Source: Gammaproteobacteria bacterium (GTDB lineage Bacteria; Pseudomonadota; Gammaproteobacteria; CAJXQU01). Taken from it: a stretch of 62,807 nt of DNA. The position numbers and the translations under genes are program-made. Location of the stretch: NCBI GenBank assembly GCA_026984775.1, contig JALSRM010000037.1:113604-176410 (forward strand), read 5' to 3'. The notes under the pieces were generated by a model. The model made no database searches and was not told where the DNA came from. It saw only the letters and a program-made list of their open reading frames with translations. Every line of letters begins with the position of its first letter. Within the stretch, counting starts at the first letter, position 1. Positions 17,535 to 26,428 of the stretch are shown piece after piece.

Positions 17535-18098
17535 TCACAAGCCCAGCATTCGTTTAAGGGTCCTATCCTTGTCAATAAGGTGATGTTTTATTGCAGCTAG
17601 TACATGAAAGACAACCAGCGACATTAAAACAGAAGCCAGGATTAAGTGGGTTTGTGTGGCTATGAATTCGAGATTTTCAATACCGAGAACTTCCGATAGA
17701 TTGAAGGTTCCATAGGGAGAATAGGGATCGGAAGTTGAAAGAATAATAATGTTGCCCACGATACAGACCAATAACAATAGAAGGTTGAGCAGCCCATGGG
17801 TAATGGTAGCGATCTTTTTCTCCACTAATCCATGATTCTCAAGCGGGGGAGGGGGTGGGGTAATCAGATGCCAGAAAAAACGGACCAGCAATAGAAACAG
17901 AGTAAAGGTTCCTAAGAGTTTATGTAGCCAAGGTCCAACAAGATACCAAGGATGACCTGGTTGCAAATCGACCATCCAGAGGCCTAGTGCGAACAGTGAG
18001 ATGCAGAGCAGGGCAATTGACCAGTGAAGCGTTATGGTGAAAAAACTATAAGATATATCGTCTCCGTTCTTGGCTGGTGATTCGTTATATTCATCCAT
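17535..18098 (-). CDS. Cytochrome b561-family membrane protein
   Basis: The 187-residue protein has four hydrophobic helices and haem-ligand histidines placed as in the bacterial cytochrome b561 family: TLHWSIALL near residue 25, HKLLG near 59, THGLLNLLL near 100 and FHVLAAIKHH near 163. Members transfer electrons in the inner membrane, for example from ubiquinol to superoxide. The electron partner is unknown. The gene is a single unit convergent with the RRM gene; rne lies upstream on the same strand, with the start codon 49 bases after the rne stop. Confidence 0.85.
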   Translation of the reverse strand: MDEYNESPAKNGDDISYSFFTITLHWSIALLCISLFALGLWMVDLQPGHPWYLVGPWLHKLLGTFTLFLLLVRFFWHLITPPPPPLENHGLVEKKIATITHGLLNLLLLLVCIVGNIIILSTSDPYSPYGTFNLSEVLGIENLEFIATQTHLILASVLMSLVVFHVLAAIKHHLIDKDRTLKRMLGL

Positions 18099-18147
18099 AA
18101 ATTATACAGGTAGCAGCGCGGCAGAATAACCAACTCTGGGGATGATT

Positions 18148-20382
18148 TTAATCAGCGGTTCGGTCTTCATTTACCAAATCATCCAGCCCTTCCGAATAAG
18201 GACTGATGGTGGATGCTTCCTGTTTCATATCAGGTTCGGTATCTGTTTTACTCCTCTCAGAAACAGATGGTTCAGCAGAGCCAGGTAACGCTAGTGGAAC
18301 AATGGTTTTTGCAGAGTGTTCTGTAACAGTATCAGAGGTATTATCCTCAGCCTCTTCCTTGCTCACCGATTCAGACTTCTGTTTACCTTGCTGTGTTTGG
18401 CGCTTATTCCCACGATTGCTCCTTCGAGTACGTGGGCCACGTTTTGGCCGCTCGGCACCACTTGCAGAGGTTTTTTGCTTGTTTTCCTCAGCAGTACTGT
18501 CTTCCTGATCGTTTTCTTTCTGAGGTTTTTTTGTTGCTACCTTTTTTTTAGACGTCGTTGATCTCTTCTTTTCAGAACCCTGAGCACCCCGGCTTGATGT
18601 TTTTTTCTTTGTTTGCCGGCGTTGTGACGTCTTTTTCCTTGCGACGGTTTTTTTGTTTTCTTCTTCGCGTTTTTCCTCTTCATCGCTACCGGCTCTGAAA
18701 AGGCTCGCGAACATACGTTTCAGAAGACCACCATCAGACACTTTCTTTTCCGTTTTTGTCGGTTCGGGTTTGGTAGTGCGGCTGATTTGCTGAACAGCTG
18801 CCTGTTCTGCAACAGGTTTTTCAGTAGAAAATGAGGGCATCTGATTCTCCTCTTCAATAGAATCGACCATTTCATAGCTGGCTTCATCCTTCCAGTCTGA
18901 TGATTGAAGTACTTGTTTGCGGATCCTCTCCACCTTGTAATGGGGTGTTTCAAGTTGAGGATTAGGTATCAGCAGAACCTCAATTCCAAGGCGTGATTCT
19001 ATATTCACGATCTCTTCGCGTTTTTCATTGAGCAAAAAGGTTGCTGTATCTACGGGTAGTTGGACTACGACTCTGCCGACGCCTTCTTTCATTGCTTCTT
19101 CCTGGATGATCCTTAATAGAGAGAGACCCAAGGAGGTCGTACCTCGTATCGTCCCAAGGCCACTGCAGCGTGGGCAGGTTTCATGTGTACCCTCAATGAG
19201 AGATGCACTGAGGCGCTGGCGCGACATCTCCAGTAAACCAAAGCGTGAAATCCGACCGACCTGTACTCTGGCACGATCAACCTTTAATGCTTCCTTCAAG
19301 CGATTTTCTACCTGTCTTTGATTTTTTGCGGCCATCATGTCAATAAAATCAATGACAACTAATCCCCCAAGATCACGTAGTCTGAGTTGCCGGGCGATTT
19401 CTTCTGCCGCTTCGAGATTGGTATTCAATGCAGTTTCCTCGATATCACTTCCCTTAGTCGATCTTGCTGAATTGATATCGATTGTCGTCAGGGCTTCTGT
19501 TGGTTCGATGACGATTGATCCCCCTGAAGGAAGCCGAACTTCCCGACTAAACGCGGTTTCGATCTGACTTTCGATCTGATAACGTGTAAAGAGTGGGGTT
19601 GGATCCTGATAAAGCTTGAGTTTTCGCAGATTATGCGGCATTACCTGCTGCATGAACTCGACAGCTTTATCATAGAGTGTCTTGTCATCCACCAGGATTT
19701 CGGCAATGTCATTACGGAGATAGTCCCTGATAGCACGAATAATGACATCCTGTTCCTGATAGATCAGGAAAGGAGCTTTACGAGACTCCGCGGCTTCTTC
19801 AATGGCCTTCCACAACTGTTTAAGATAATCCAAGTCCCACTGCAGTTCCTCAGTTGCCTTACCGACACCGGCTGTACGCAGGATCAACCCCATTCCCTCA
19901 GGAATATCGAGTTCACTCATAGCTTTTTTAGATTCTTCGCGGTCGGCACCTTCAATCTGACGGGATACGCCTCCAGCACGTGGATTATTTGGCATGGCGA
20001 CGAGATAGCGTCCGGCAAGACTGATAAACGTGGTCAATGCTGCGCCTTTGTTACCGCGCTCTTCTTTTTCTACCTGGACGATCAGCTCCTGTCCCTCTTT
20101 GACCACATCCTTGATATTGACGCGGCTGCCACTTGATGGCTGTTTGAGATAGATCGATCGCGAGATTTCTTTCAGCGGCAGAAAACCATGTCGTTCTGCG
20201 CCGTAGTCGACAAAGGCAGCTTCAAGGCTGGGTTCAATGCGAACAATTTTTGCCTTGTAGATATTTGATTTTTTTTGCTCTTTCCCGGGGGATTCGATAT
20301 CCAGATCGTATAGTTTTTGCCCATCCACGAGGGCAACGCGCAACTCCTCAGGTTGAGTTGCGTTGATTATCATGCGTTTCAT
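18148..20382 (-). CDS. rne: Ribonuclease E
   Basis: RNase E is the main endonuclease of mRNA decay and rRNA/tRNA processing, membrane-associated and scaffold of the degradosome. The 744-residue protein begins [21 protein letters not shown]. It has the S1 domain at about residues 36-118, 5'-sensor segments, the DNase I-like catalytic part with [15 protein letters not shown], and the zinc-link CPRC near residue 404. The C-terminal ~240 residues are low complexity: acidic/glutamine-rich stretches and Lys/Arg-rich RNA-binding stretches. This tail is shorter than in E. coli (1061 residues), so degradosome partners may differ. The gene is divergent from rluC across 356 bases. Confidence 0.97.
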   Translation of the reverse strand: MKRMIINATQPEELRVALVDGQKLYDLDIESPGKEQKKSNIYKAKIVRIEPSLEAAFVDYGAERHGFLPLKEISRSIYLKQPSSGSRVNIKDVVKEGQELIVQVEKEERGNKGAALTTFISLAGRYLVAMPNNPRAGGVSRQIEGADREESKKAMSELDIPEGMGLILRTAGVGKATEELQWDLDYLKQLWKAIEEAAESRKAPFLIYQEQDVIIRAIRDYLRNDIAEILVDDKTLYDKAVEFMQQVMPHNLRKLKLYQDPTPLFTRYQIESQIETAFSREVRLPSGGSIVIEPTEALTTIDINSARSTKGSDIEETALNTNLEAAEEIARQLRLRDLGGLVVIDFIDMMAAKNQRQVENRLKEALKVDRARVQVGRISRFGLLEMSRQRLSASLIEGTHETCPRCSGLGTIRGTTSLGLSLLRIIQEEAMKEGVGRVVVQLPVDTATFLLNEKREEIVNIESRLGIEVLLIPNPQLETPHYKVERIRKQVLQSSDWKDEASYEMVDSIEEENQMPSFSTEKPVAEQAAVQQISRTTKPEPTKTEKKVSDGGLLKRMFASLFRAGSDEEEKREEENKKTVARKKTSQRRQTKKKTSSRGAQGSEKKRSTTSKKKVATKKPQKENDQEDSTAEENKQKTSASGAERPKRGPRTRRSNRGNKRQTQQGKQKSESVSKEEAEDNTSDTVTEHSAKTIVPLALPGSAEPSVSERSKTDTEPDMKQEASTISPYSEGLDDLVNEDRTAD

Positions 20383-20738
20383 TGTATATTCCTTTTCAGG
20401 CGCTCAACCTGCTTCGATCAAGACTGTTTCTTAAAACTGAAGGAAATGCATCTCGATCTGTCTAATCAAAGGGAGCGCTGTTGCAATCACTCGTCTTATT
20501 GATAGAGACAGAGTGACTGATAAAAAACCTGTGTTTCTCTATAAAATATCAGGACGAATTCTGGTCCTGTTTGTTCAGCGCCACCAGAGGATTTCGGAAC
20601 ATGATAAGCCGTTATTATCGGAACAGAGGCTTATTACCCTTGATAGACGACTGATAACAAGCTTATGATGATAACAAGCCTGTCTCTCATCAGCAACAAC
20701 CCTTCGTAAAATACGATAAATTAAAGAAAAAATCAGAT
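20383..20738. promoter_or_regulatory. rne/rluC divergent intergenic region (rne 5' leader)
   Basis: These 356 bases hold no gene. They must contain both divergent promoters and, by analogy with other gammaproteobacteria, a long rne leader used for autoregulation. A perfect inverted repeat, CAGGAC (20550-20555) and GTCCTG (20564-20569), could form a leader hairpin on either strand. Partly repeated GATAA-rich words occur at 20600-20690. I could not assign -35/-10 elements with confidence. Confidence 0.5.
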
Positions 20739-21686
20739 ATGCCCTCCGGAGAAACAAACTTCCATCAGGTTCAGTACCTCACTATCGATGCCGATCATGC
20801 AGGGCGTCGCGTCGATAACTTTCTTTTCAGTTTCCTGAAAAATGTGCCAAAAGGCCGGATCTATAAAATGTTGAGGAAAGGTGAGGTACGTGTTAACAAA
20901 AAACGCGTTTCGGCCAATTATCGCCTTGCCCAGAACGACAATCTCCGAATCCCTCCTGTTTTCTTAGAGGTGAGATCAAAGCCCAGAATCCCTTATAGAG
21001 TCGTTGAGCGACTCGAAACTTCTGTGCTTTACGAAGATGATACATTGCTGATCATCAACAAGCCTTCCGGCATACCTGTTCATGCTGGCTCTGGCTGCGA
21101 ATATGGGGTGATTGAGGCAATCAGGACGATGCCCAAATATACAGAGATCTCTATTGAACTTGTCCACAGACTCGATCGGGAAACCTCAGGTTGTCTAATA
21201 TTGGCAAAAAAACCCACCATCCTACGTTATCTTAATCGCCTGAGCAGGGACAATCAGATTGAGAAGCATTATCGTACCTTGGTTAAGGGCAGCTGGAAAG
21301 GAGGCCCGGTGATGGTTGATGCCCCATTGCTGAAGAATGTTTTGCGTGGTGGTGAACGTATCGTCAAGGTGTGTGAAGAGGGAAAGGACGCCTATACACA
21401 GTTCACACCTGTGCAACAATTCAGTAATTCAACTTTGCTGGATGTTGACCTCTACACAGGTCGTACTCACCAGATTCGGGTACATGCAGCCCATTTGGGG
21501 CAACCGATCGCTGGTGATTCCAAATATGGGGCGTCCGATTTCAATAAAGAAATGAAAAATCTCGGACTCAGTCGTTTGTTTTTGCATGCCAGTCAGGTAA
21601 GTTTCGCCCTCACAGAAAAGAAATATGTTCATGTTGAAGCTCCATTACCTGAAGAACTGCAAAGAATCCTCGATAAATTGTCCTGA
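20739..21686 (+). CDS. rluC: 23S rRNA pseudouridine synthase RluC
   Basis: RluC makes pseudouridines at 955, 2504 and 2580 (E. coli numbering) of 23S rRNA. The 315-residue protein has an N-terminal S4 RNA-binding domain (about residues 20-75, GRRVDNFLF through KGEVRVNKKR). The catalytic motif HRLDRETSG is near residue 145, with the aspartate nucleophile, and TGRTHQIRVHAAHLGQPIAGD is near residue 240. Divergence from rne is the usual arrangement. It is followed after 22 bases by the flippase gene rather than by the HAD phosphatase/sppA pair often seen there. Confidence 0.95.
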   Translation: MPSGETNFHQVQYLTIDADHAGRRVDNFLFSFLKNVPKGRIYKMLRKGEVRVNKKRVSANYRLAQNDNLRIPPVFLEVRSKPRIPYRVVERLETSVLYEDDTLLIINKPSGIPVHAGSGCEYGVIEAIRTMPKYTEISIELVHRLDRETSGCLILAKKPTILRYLNRLSRDNQIEKHYRTLVKGSWKGGPVMVDAPLLKNVLRGGERIVKVCEEGKDAYTQFTPVQQFSNSTLLDVDLYTGRTHQIRVHAAHLGQPIAGDSKYGASDFNKEMKNLGLSRLFLHASQVSFALTEKKYVHVEAPLPEELQRILDKLS

Positions 21687-21708
21687 TTCCCCGGAACCCT
21701 AACCGATA

Positions 21709-23163
21709 ATGCTGAGAAATCTGCTCGTTCATGTATCACGTTATTCACTTGCAGGGCTTGCAGGGACTTTTGCCGGGTTGATCTCATTTCCAATCCTGAC
21801 ACGGATGCTCTCTGTGGGGGATTATGGATTGCTCAGCCTGATCATTACCACAATCTATTTTATCTCAGCATTCGGCAAGGCCGGTTTGCAGTTTTCCATT
21901 GTTCGGTACTACGCCGAAGCCGTTTCAGGTAAAGGTCCCTGGAGTCTGGACAACTATTATTCAACGATTGTCATTGGCATGCTGGGTACGGGAACTCTCG
22001 TAACACTTCTATGGCTATTCTTCGTTTTCATACTCCCCGAGAGTATCTGGAACGAGCCAAGGCTCAGGGGGCTTTTTATCATTACCGCAATTCTGGTTCT
22101 GGTGGAGGTCGCAATCAGCATGATCTCAGGGATTCTCCAGGCAAGACAGCTCAGTGGCTGGTTGAGTATCTTCAGAGTAGCAGAACGTTACAGTATCCTG
22201 ATGCTGATCGTCTTTATACTCTATTTTGTCAGCCAGTCTCTGGAAGGCGTTTTCTTCGCTCGCATGACAGCACAGATCTCCATCATTTCTGTACTTGCGT
22301 ACTTTGTGTTGCGAAATGCTCCTATCTCATTGCAGGCTTTTTCACCTTCGATGATGAAAGATATGCTGATCTACGGGATCCCTTTACTGGGTAACGAACT
22401 GGTTTATACCATTCTGAGCCTGGGCGATCGTTATATCATCCAGTGGCAACTGGGATCAGAACCGCTGGGAGAATATGCTGCTGCATACAATCTTTGTGAA
22501 TATGTGAAGATGATGTTGGTTATTTCCTTGTTTCAGGCTATTCGTCCGATGTATTTCAAGCTCTGGGCCGAAAAGGGAAAAGCAGAAACACAGGTATTTG
22601 TTGAAAAATCTCTCTATTTCTACCTGTTGATCTGTTTTCCTGTGGTTGCAGGCGTTTCCCTGATTGGGCCTGCGTTGCTTACTCTTCTAACTTCTGGAAA
22701 ATATTCTGAAGGTGCGGTCGTTATTCCTTATATCATTGCCGGATTGATGGTTTATGGTGCTCATTCCATGCTTGGTGCCGGAATCATGATAAAGAAATCA
22801 TCTGTACTGGTTTGGATTACGCTGGCTGCAGCCATTGTAAATATTGTTCTCAATTTTATCCTGATACCGTATTTTGGTATTGAAGGGGCTGCCATAGCCA
22901 CATTACTTGCCTATCTTTTGATGACAGTGCTGGAAGCCAGCTACAGCCAGAAGATCCTCCCTGTACTCTTTCCGGTCATGGCTTCTGTCAAGTTTATTAC
23001 ACTCTCTCTCATCATGTACTTTTTGCTCAAACAGATTAATGTCGGAGGAATATTGACAACAATGCTTGTTCAGATACTTGCAGGAGGTATACTTTATACG
23101 GTGATGATCCTGATCACTGACAAGCGATCCAGAAAGATCATCATGGAGCGTATCAGGTATTAA
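21709..23163 (+). CDS. MOP-superfamily flippase (polysaccharide/lipid-linked substrate exporter)
   Basis: The 484-residue integral membrane protein has about 12-14 hydrophobic helices. Its N-terminus (SRYSLAGLAGTFAGLISFPILTRMLSVGDYGLLSL) is typical of the polysaccharide-biosynthesis/Wzx branch of the MOP superfamily. Such proteins flip lipid-linked sugars or other amphipathic molecules across the inner membrane. No glycosyltransferase is nearby; the genes that follow encode a dioxygenase, an aldolase, two ATP-grasp ligases and an oxidoreductase. It may therefore export their product, which is inference. It starts 22 bases after rluC and ends 291 bases before the dioxygenase. Confidence 0.82.
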   Translation: MLRNLLVHVSRYSLAGLAGTFAGLISFPILTRMLSVGDYGLLSLIITTIYFISAFGKAGLQFSIVRYYAEAVSGKGPWSLDNYYSTIVIGMLGTGTLVTLLWLFFVFILPESIWNEPRLRGLFIITAILVLVEVAISMISGILQARQLSGWLSIFRVAERYSILMLIVFILYFVSQSLEGVFFARMTAQISIISVLAYFVLRNAPISLQAFSPSMMKDMLIYGIPLLGNELVYTILSLGDRYIIQWQLGSEPLGEYAAAYNLCEYVKMMLVISLFQAIRPMYFKLWAEKGKAETQVFVEKSLYFYLLICFPVVAGVSLIGPALLTLLTSGKYSEGAVVIPYIIAGLMVYGAHSMLGAGIMIKKSSVLVWITLAAAIVNIVLNFILIPYFGIEGAAIATLLAYLLMTVLEASYSQKILPVLFPVMASVKFITLSLIMYFLLKQINVGGILTTMLVQILAGGILYTVMILITDKRSRKIIMERIRY

Positions 23164-23259
23164 ATGTCTTGTACCAAGAGTGATACACGGGTCAGGGCCT
23201 GTTTAGTCATCCTCATCCCGCAAATTTAACCCTTGAATTCTCTCTCATTCAGGCCATGC

Positions 23260-23274
23260 ACCATCTCCGATGGT
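23260..23274. repeat. Perfect inverted repeat, operator-like (ACCATC-N3-GATGGT)
   Basis: Two perfect 6-bp arms with a 3-base spacer lie in the non-coding region upstream of the dioxygenase gene. Size and symmetry fit a dimeric regulator site or a small hairpin. No regulator gene is adjacent. Confidence 0.4.
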
Positions 23275-23342
23275 TGGAAGGTTGTTCCGTTATCATAAAA
23301 AAATAACATCGGATGTCTCCCTGTCACCTTTTTTAACCTGAT

Positions 23343-23357
23343 GTATCAATTTGATAC
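23343..23357. repeat. Perfect inverted repeat, operator-like (GTATCA-N3-TGATAC)
   Basis: A second 15-base perfect palindrome lies about 98 bases before the dioxygenase start codon. Its right half contains TTGATA, which could serve as a -35 element, but no convincing -10 lies at the right distance. It differs in sequence from the repeat at 23260. Confidence 0.45.
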
Positions 23358-23454
23358 TCGATCTTTAGAGAGCCGGCATGTAAATTCACCCTATAAAAAT
23401 TAACGGGCTCCTGTGTGAAAGGAATCATTGATCAACAACTATTGGAGAAAATGA

Positions 23455-24504
23455 ATGGCGAGTGAAATGTTAAAAGGAAAGGTTACAGACGGTACGATCT
23501 GGTATGCCAAAGATCTGGAAGATGATTCGTCCTGGCTCCATACCCTGAGTGAGGATCAGCGACAGGAGGTCACGACTGCGCTTCAAATTGCAAAATCAAA
23601 AGGAGCGACCGTAGCAAGCATCAAGAAAGAGGATTTCCCCCTGCCACATTTGGGCCAGTTATTCTCCACGATGCGAACAGAATTGGACAAGGGATATGGT
23701 TTTTCAGTCCTGAGAGGCATGCCCATCGAGGGTTTGAGTATTGAGGATATCGAATTACTCTATTCCGGAATAACAGCCTACTTTGGAGAGAAATTCAATC
23801 AGGATACAAAAGGTACATTGATCGACCATGTTGCTGATCGAGGAAACGATTACTCCGATATTTCAGTACGCGGTTATACAACAAATGAACAACTCACACC
23901 CCATTGTGACTCGGGAGATCTGGTGGTCCTGCTTTGTGTTCGTCCCGCAAAAGAAGGCGGGATGAACAATATTTCCTGCACAATGGCTGTCTATAATGAG
24001 ATTGTTGAAAATCATCCTGAATATCTGGAACCCCTGTATCAAGGTTTTCATTACAATATCCGCGGTAATGGCCCTATCGGCCCTTATCAGGACATTACCA
24101 AACACAAGGTGCCTGTATTCTGTTACCACGATGGCATGCTGAGTTGCCGATACAATCAAAAGGCCATTTTGACGGCTGAAGAGTTGCCTGGTGTCGAGCC
24201 ATTAACCCAGCTCGAAAAAGATGCCATCAATTATGTAGCTGAACTGGCAATGCGGGACGATATCCGATTTGATGTTCATCTCGAGGCTGGTGATATCGCC
24301 TTCTTGAACAACAATACTGTCTTACATAATCGTGACGCATTTGTTGATTATGAAGAACCTGAGAAAAAGCGCCTCTTATTAAGACAATGGGTCAATCTGG
24401 ATGGTGCAAGAGAACTGCCTCTTGAATTTGCCGATCATTACAATACAGGTCCCCGCCGTGGTCCAGCGATCCATGAAGAAGTGGAAGGTGAAAGGATACG
24501 ATAA
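23455..24504 (+). CDS. TauD/TfdA-family Fe(II)/2-oxoglutarate dioxygenase
   Basis: The 349-residue protein belongs to the TauD/TfdA-type non-haem iron dioxygenases. The facial triad is visible: HCD (HxD) in TPHCDSGDLVVLL near residue 147, the distal histidine in TVLHNRDAF near residue 289, and the 2-oxoglutarate-binding arginine in RLLLRQWV near residue 312. These enzymes hydroxylate, desaturate or epoxidise small molecules. The substrate is unknown. GGAG seven bases upstream selects the ATG at 23455 over one at 23451 that stops at once. It is the first gene of a tightly packed five-gene run after a gap with two palindromes. Confidence 0.88.
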   Translation: MASEMLKGKVTDGTIWYAKDLEDDSSWLHTLSEDQRQEVTTALQIAKSKGATVASIKKEDFPLPHLGQLFSTMRTELDKGYGFSVLRGMPIEGLSIEDIELLYSGITAYFGEKFNQDTKGTLIDHVADRGNDYSDISVRGYTTNEQLTPHCDSGDLVVLLCVRPAKEGGMNNISCTMAVYNEIVENHPEYLEPLYQGFHYNIRGNGPIGPYQDITKHKVPVFCYHDGMLSCRYNQKAILTAEELPGVEPLTQLEKDAINYVAELAMRDDIRFDVHLEAGDIAFLNNNTVLHNRDAFVDYEEPEKKRLLLRQWVNLDGARELPLEFADHYNTGPRRGPAIHEEVEGERIR

Positions 24505-24597
24505 TTCAATTTGTTTGTGTCCTTAAAAGTAACAGGGTCTTCATTGCGTATGGAGACCCTGGACTTCAAGCCAAGAATTTAACCCAGAAGAGAAAAA

Positions 24598-25317
24598 ATG
24601 AACGCAAAAACCACTCCAAAATCTGCACAAATGAACCCGGGGCCCGGATTCCGGGTTCGCCTTGATTTCAAAAGGCCTGATCCAGAAATCGTAGAGCAAT
24701 ATCGTCAGTTTGAAACGCCGGATATCTCGGATATGCTCAACAGAATGTATGCACTTCATACTGGCATACGCAACATGTCGAATAACGACAGTATCTGTGG
24801 TCCTGCATGTACGGTAAAGGTTTTTCCTGGTGATAATTTGATGGTGCACAAAGTACTCGATGTCGCAAAACCAGGTGATGTGGTTGTGATCGATGCTGGT
24901 GGTACCAAAAGTAATGCGGTACTTGGTGATCTCATCTCTCGAAAGGCTAAACATCGCGGTATCGCAGCATTTGTTATCGACGGGCTCATTCGGGATCTGC
25001 CAGATGTTCGTGGTGTAGGTCTACCGGTTTTCGCAAGAGGCGAGACGCCGATAGGGCCTCTACATCGTGGCCCTGGGGAAATCAATTACCCGATTTCCTG
25101 TGGCGGAATCGTTGTCAATCCTGGTGATATCGTTGTTGGTGACTGTAGTGGGATTGTCGTTGTGCGCCAGGAGTTTGCTGAGGCAACACTCGAAAAACTC
25201 TATGTACAACAAAAAGCACTTGAGTCCTATGTGGAAGGTGTCAAAAGGGGAGAGTTCTCCAATCAATGGGTTGATGACTACCTTGAATCTGTCGGTTGTG
25301 TCATTACGGATAACTAG
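24598..25317 (+). CDS. RraA-fold aldolase/decarboxylase (HMG/CHA aldolase type)
   Basis: The 239-residue protein has the RraA fold. It contains PGDVVVIDAGGTKSNAVLGDL near residue 97 and VIDGLIRDLPDV near residue 126. The Arg-Asp pair is kept as in 4-hydroxy-4-methyl-2-oxoglutarate/4-carboxy-4-hydroxy-2-oxoadipate aldolases and related oxaloacetate decarboxylases. The true RNase E inhibitor RraA lacks this aspartate, so an enzymatic role is more likely than regulation of the nearby rne product. It would cleave or decarboxylate a 2-keto acid. It sits 93 bases after the dioxygenase and 15 bases before the first ATP-grasp gene. Confidence 0.83.
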   Translation: MNAKTTPKSAQMNPGPGFRVRLDFKRPDPEIVEQYRQFETPDISDMLNRMYALHTGIRNMSNNDSICGPACTVKVFPGDNLMVHKVLDVAKPGDVVVIDAGGTKSNAVLGDLISRKAKHRGIAAFVIDGLIRDLPDVRGVGLPVFARGETPIGPLHRGPGEINYPISCGGIVVNPGDIVVGDCSGIVVVRQEFAEATLEKLYVQQKALESYVEGVKRGEFSNQWVDDYLESVGCVITDN

Positions 25318-25332
25318 GCTTGGCCTTTATCT

Positions 25333-26418
25333 ATGCTGAAGAAGTTGAAAAAAGGATTTTTCCTCGGGCTTCGTTCCATAGAGCAAGGACGCACCGTTCT
25401 GTTCAGCAAGGATTGGCGTCTCCGTAATCAATTTGAAAGGCCCCGGTCGATATTTTTTAATCGCTATTGGAATAATGTTGCAGAAGGGGTAGGGGCAGAG
25501 ATCGACTTTGTTGGATATGGTTTTTTTCGACTCAGACGAGACGGAAAAACCACATTCGTCCGCCAAGGTGAAGTGATGCTTGATGATCATATCACTTTGA
25601 ATATTGCAGGAAACAAGCCTTTGGTCCATCAGTTGCTAAAAGAGCAGGGCTACCTAGTGCCTGAATACGTGGAATATGATCTTTCCACACTCTCAAAGGC
25701 CAAGGAGTTTATGAGGAAATGCGGTGGGAATTTCGTTGTCAAACCTGCCAGCGGTGCTGCGGGGGGGTGGGGGATAACGACAAAAATCAACTCCGCGGTC
25801 AGACTTTACCATGCCTCATGGAAGGCCTCTGCCTTCTCAGGCAAGCTGATAATCGAACGTGAACTGCCCGGGAAAAATTACCGATTGCTCTATCTTAACG
25901 GCGAGTTTGTTGATGCGATCAGACGTGACTCCCCAGGAGTTACAGGTGACGGCAAGAGCACAATAAAGGAACTTATCGATAAAGAGAACGCGATGCGATT
26001 AAACAGTAAAATGCCCTATGCCCTGTCTCCCTTGACAGTCGATCTTGATTGCAAATATACACTGAGTGATCGAGGGCTTTCCTTAAACCATATTCCTGCC
26101 GATGGTGAAAGGGTGGAAGTGAAGACAACTACAAATCAGTACTCACGTCATGAAAATCATTCAGTACTGGACGAAATTCATCCTTCGATAGTTGATTATG
26201 GCCGGAAAATTTCTAATGCCATCAATGTTACCTTTTCGGGTGTCGATGTCATGATCGAGGATTGTACTCTTCCTCTCAAAGAGAGCGGTTGTATCGTCAA
26301 CGAAATTAATACAACACCTGGCCTTCATCATCATGCTCTTGTCTCTGATCCTGAGAAGGAGGTTCCTGTTGGGCAGAAGGTTATCGAGTATATTTTTTCA
26401 TCTCAGGCACAGGAATAA
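25333..26418 (+). CDS. ATP-grasp ligase, cyanophycin-synthetase-like type
   Basis: The 361-residue protein has an ATP-grasp fold: FVVKPASGAAGGWGI near residue 135 (ATP-binding lysine and glycine-rich loop), LIIERELPGKNYRLLYLNG near residue 173 and a C-terminal metal-binding IVNEINTTPGLHHH near residue 318. The segment RRDSPGVTGDGKSTIKELIDKEN is characteristic of the cyanophycin-synthetase/MurE-neighbour ATP-grasp group that forms amide bonds with amino acids. No Mur-ligase domain is attached, so this is not a cyanophycin synthetase. It lies 10 bases before a second ATP-grasp gene. The two substrates are unknown. Confidence 0.83.
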   Translation: MLKKLKKGFFLGLRSIEQGRTVLFSKDWRLRNQFERPRSIFFNRYWNNVAEGVGAEIDFVGYGFFRLRRDGKTTFVRQGEVMLDDHITLNIAGNKPLVHQLLKEQGYLVPEYVEYDLSTLSKAKEFMRKCGGNFVVKPASGAAGGWGITTKINSAVRLYHASWKASAFSGKLIIERELPGKNYRLLYLNGEFVDAIRRDSPGVTGDGKSTIKELIDKENAMRLNSKMPYALSPLTVDLDCKYTLSDRGLSLNHIPADGERVEVKTTTNQYSRHENHSVLDEIHPSIVDYGRKISNAINVTFSGVDVMIEDCTLPLKESGCIVNEINTTPGLHHHALVSDPEKEVPVGQKVIEYIFSSQAQE

Positions 26419-26428
26419 ATAGAAAAAC

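Noticed and set aside
25333-26418. Calling the first ATP-grasp gene a cyanophycin synthetase
   Set aside because: It lacks the N-terminal and Mur-ligase domains and is less than half the length of that enzyme.
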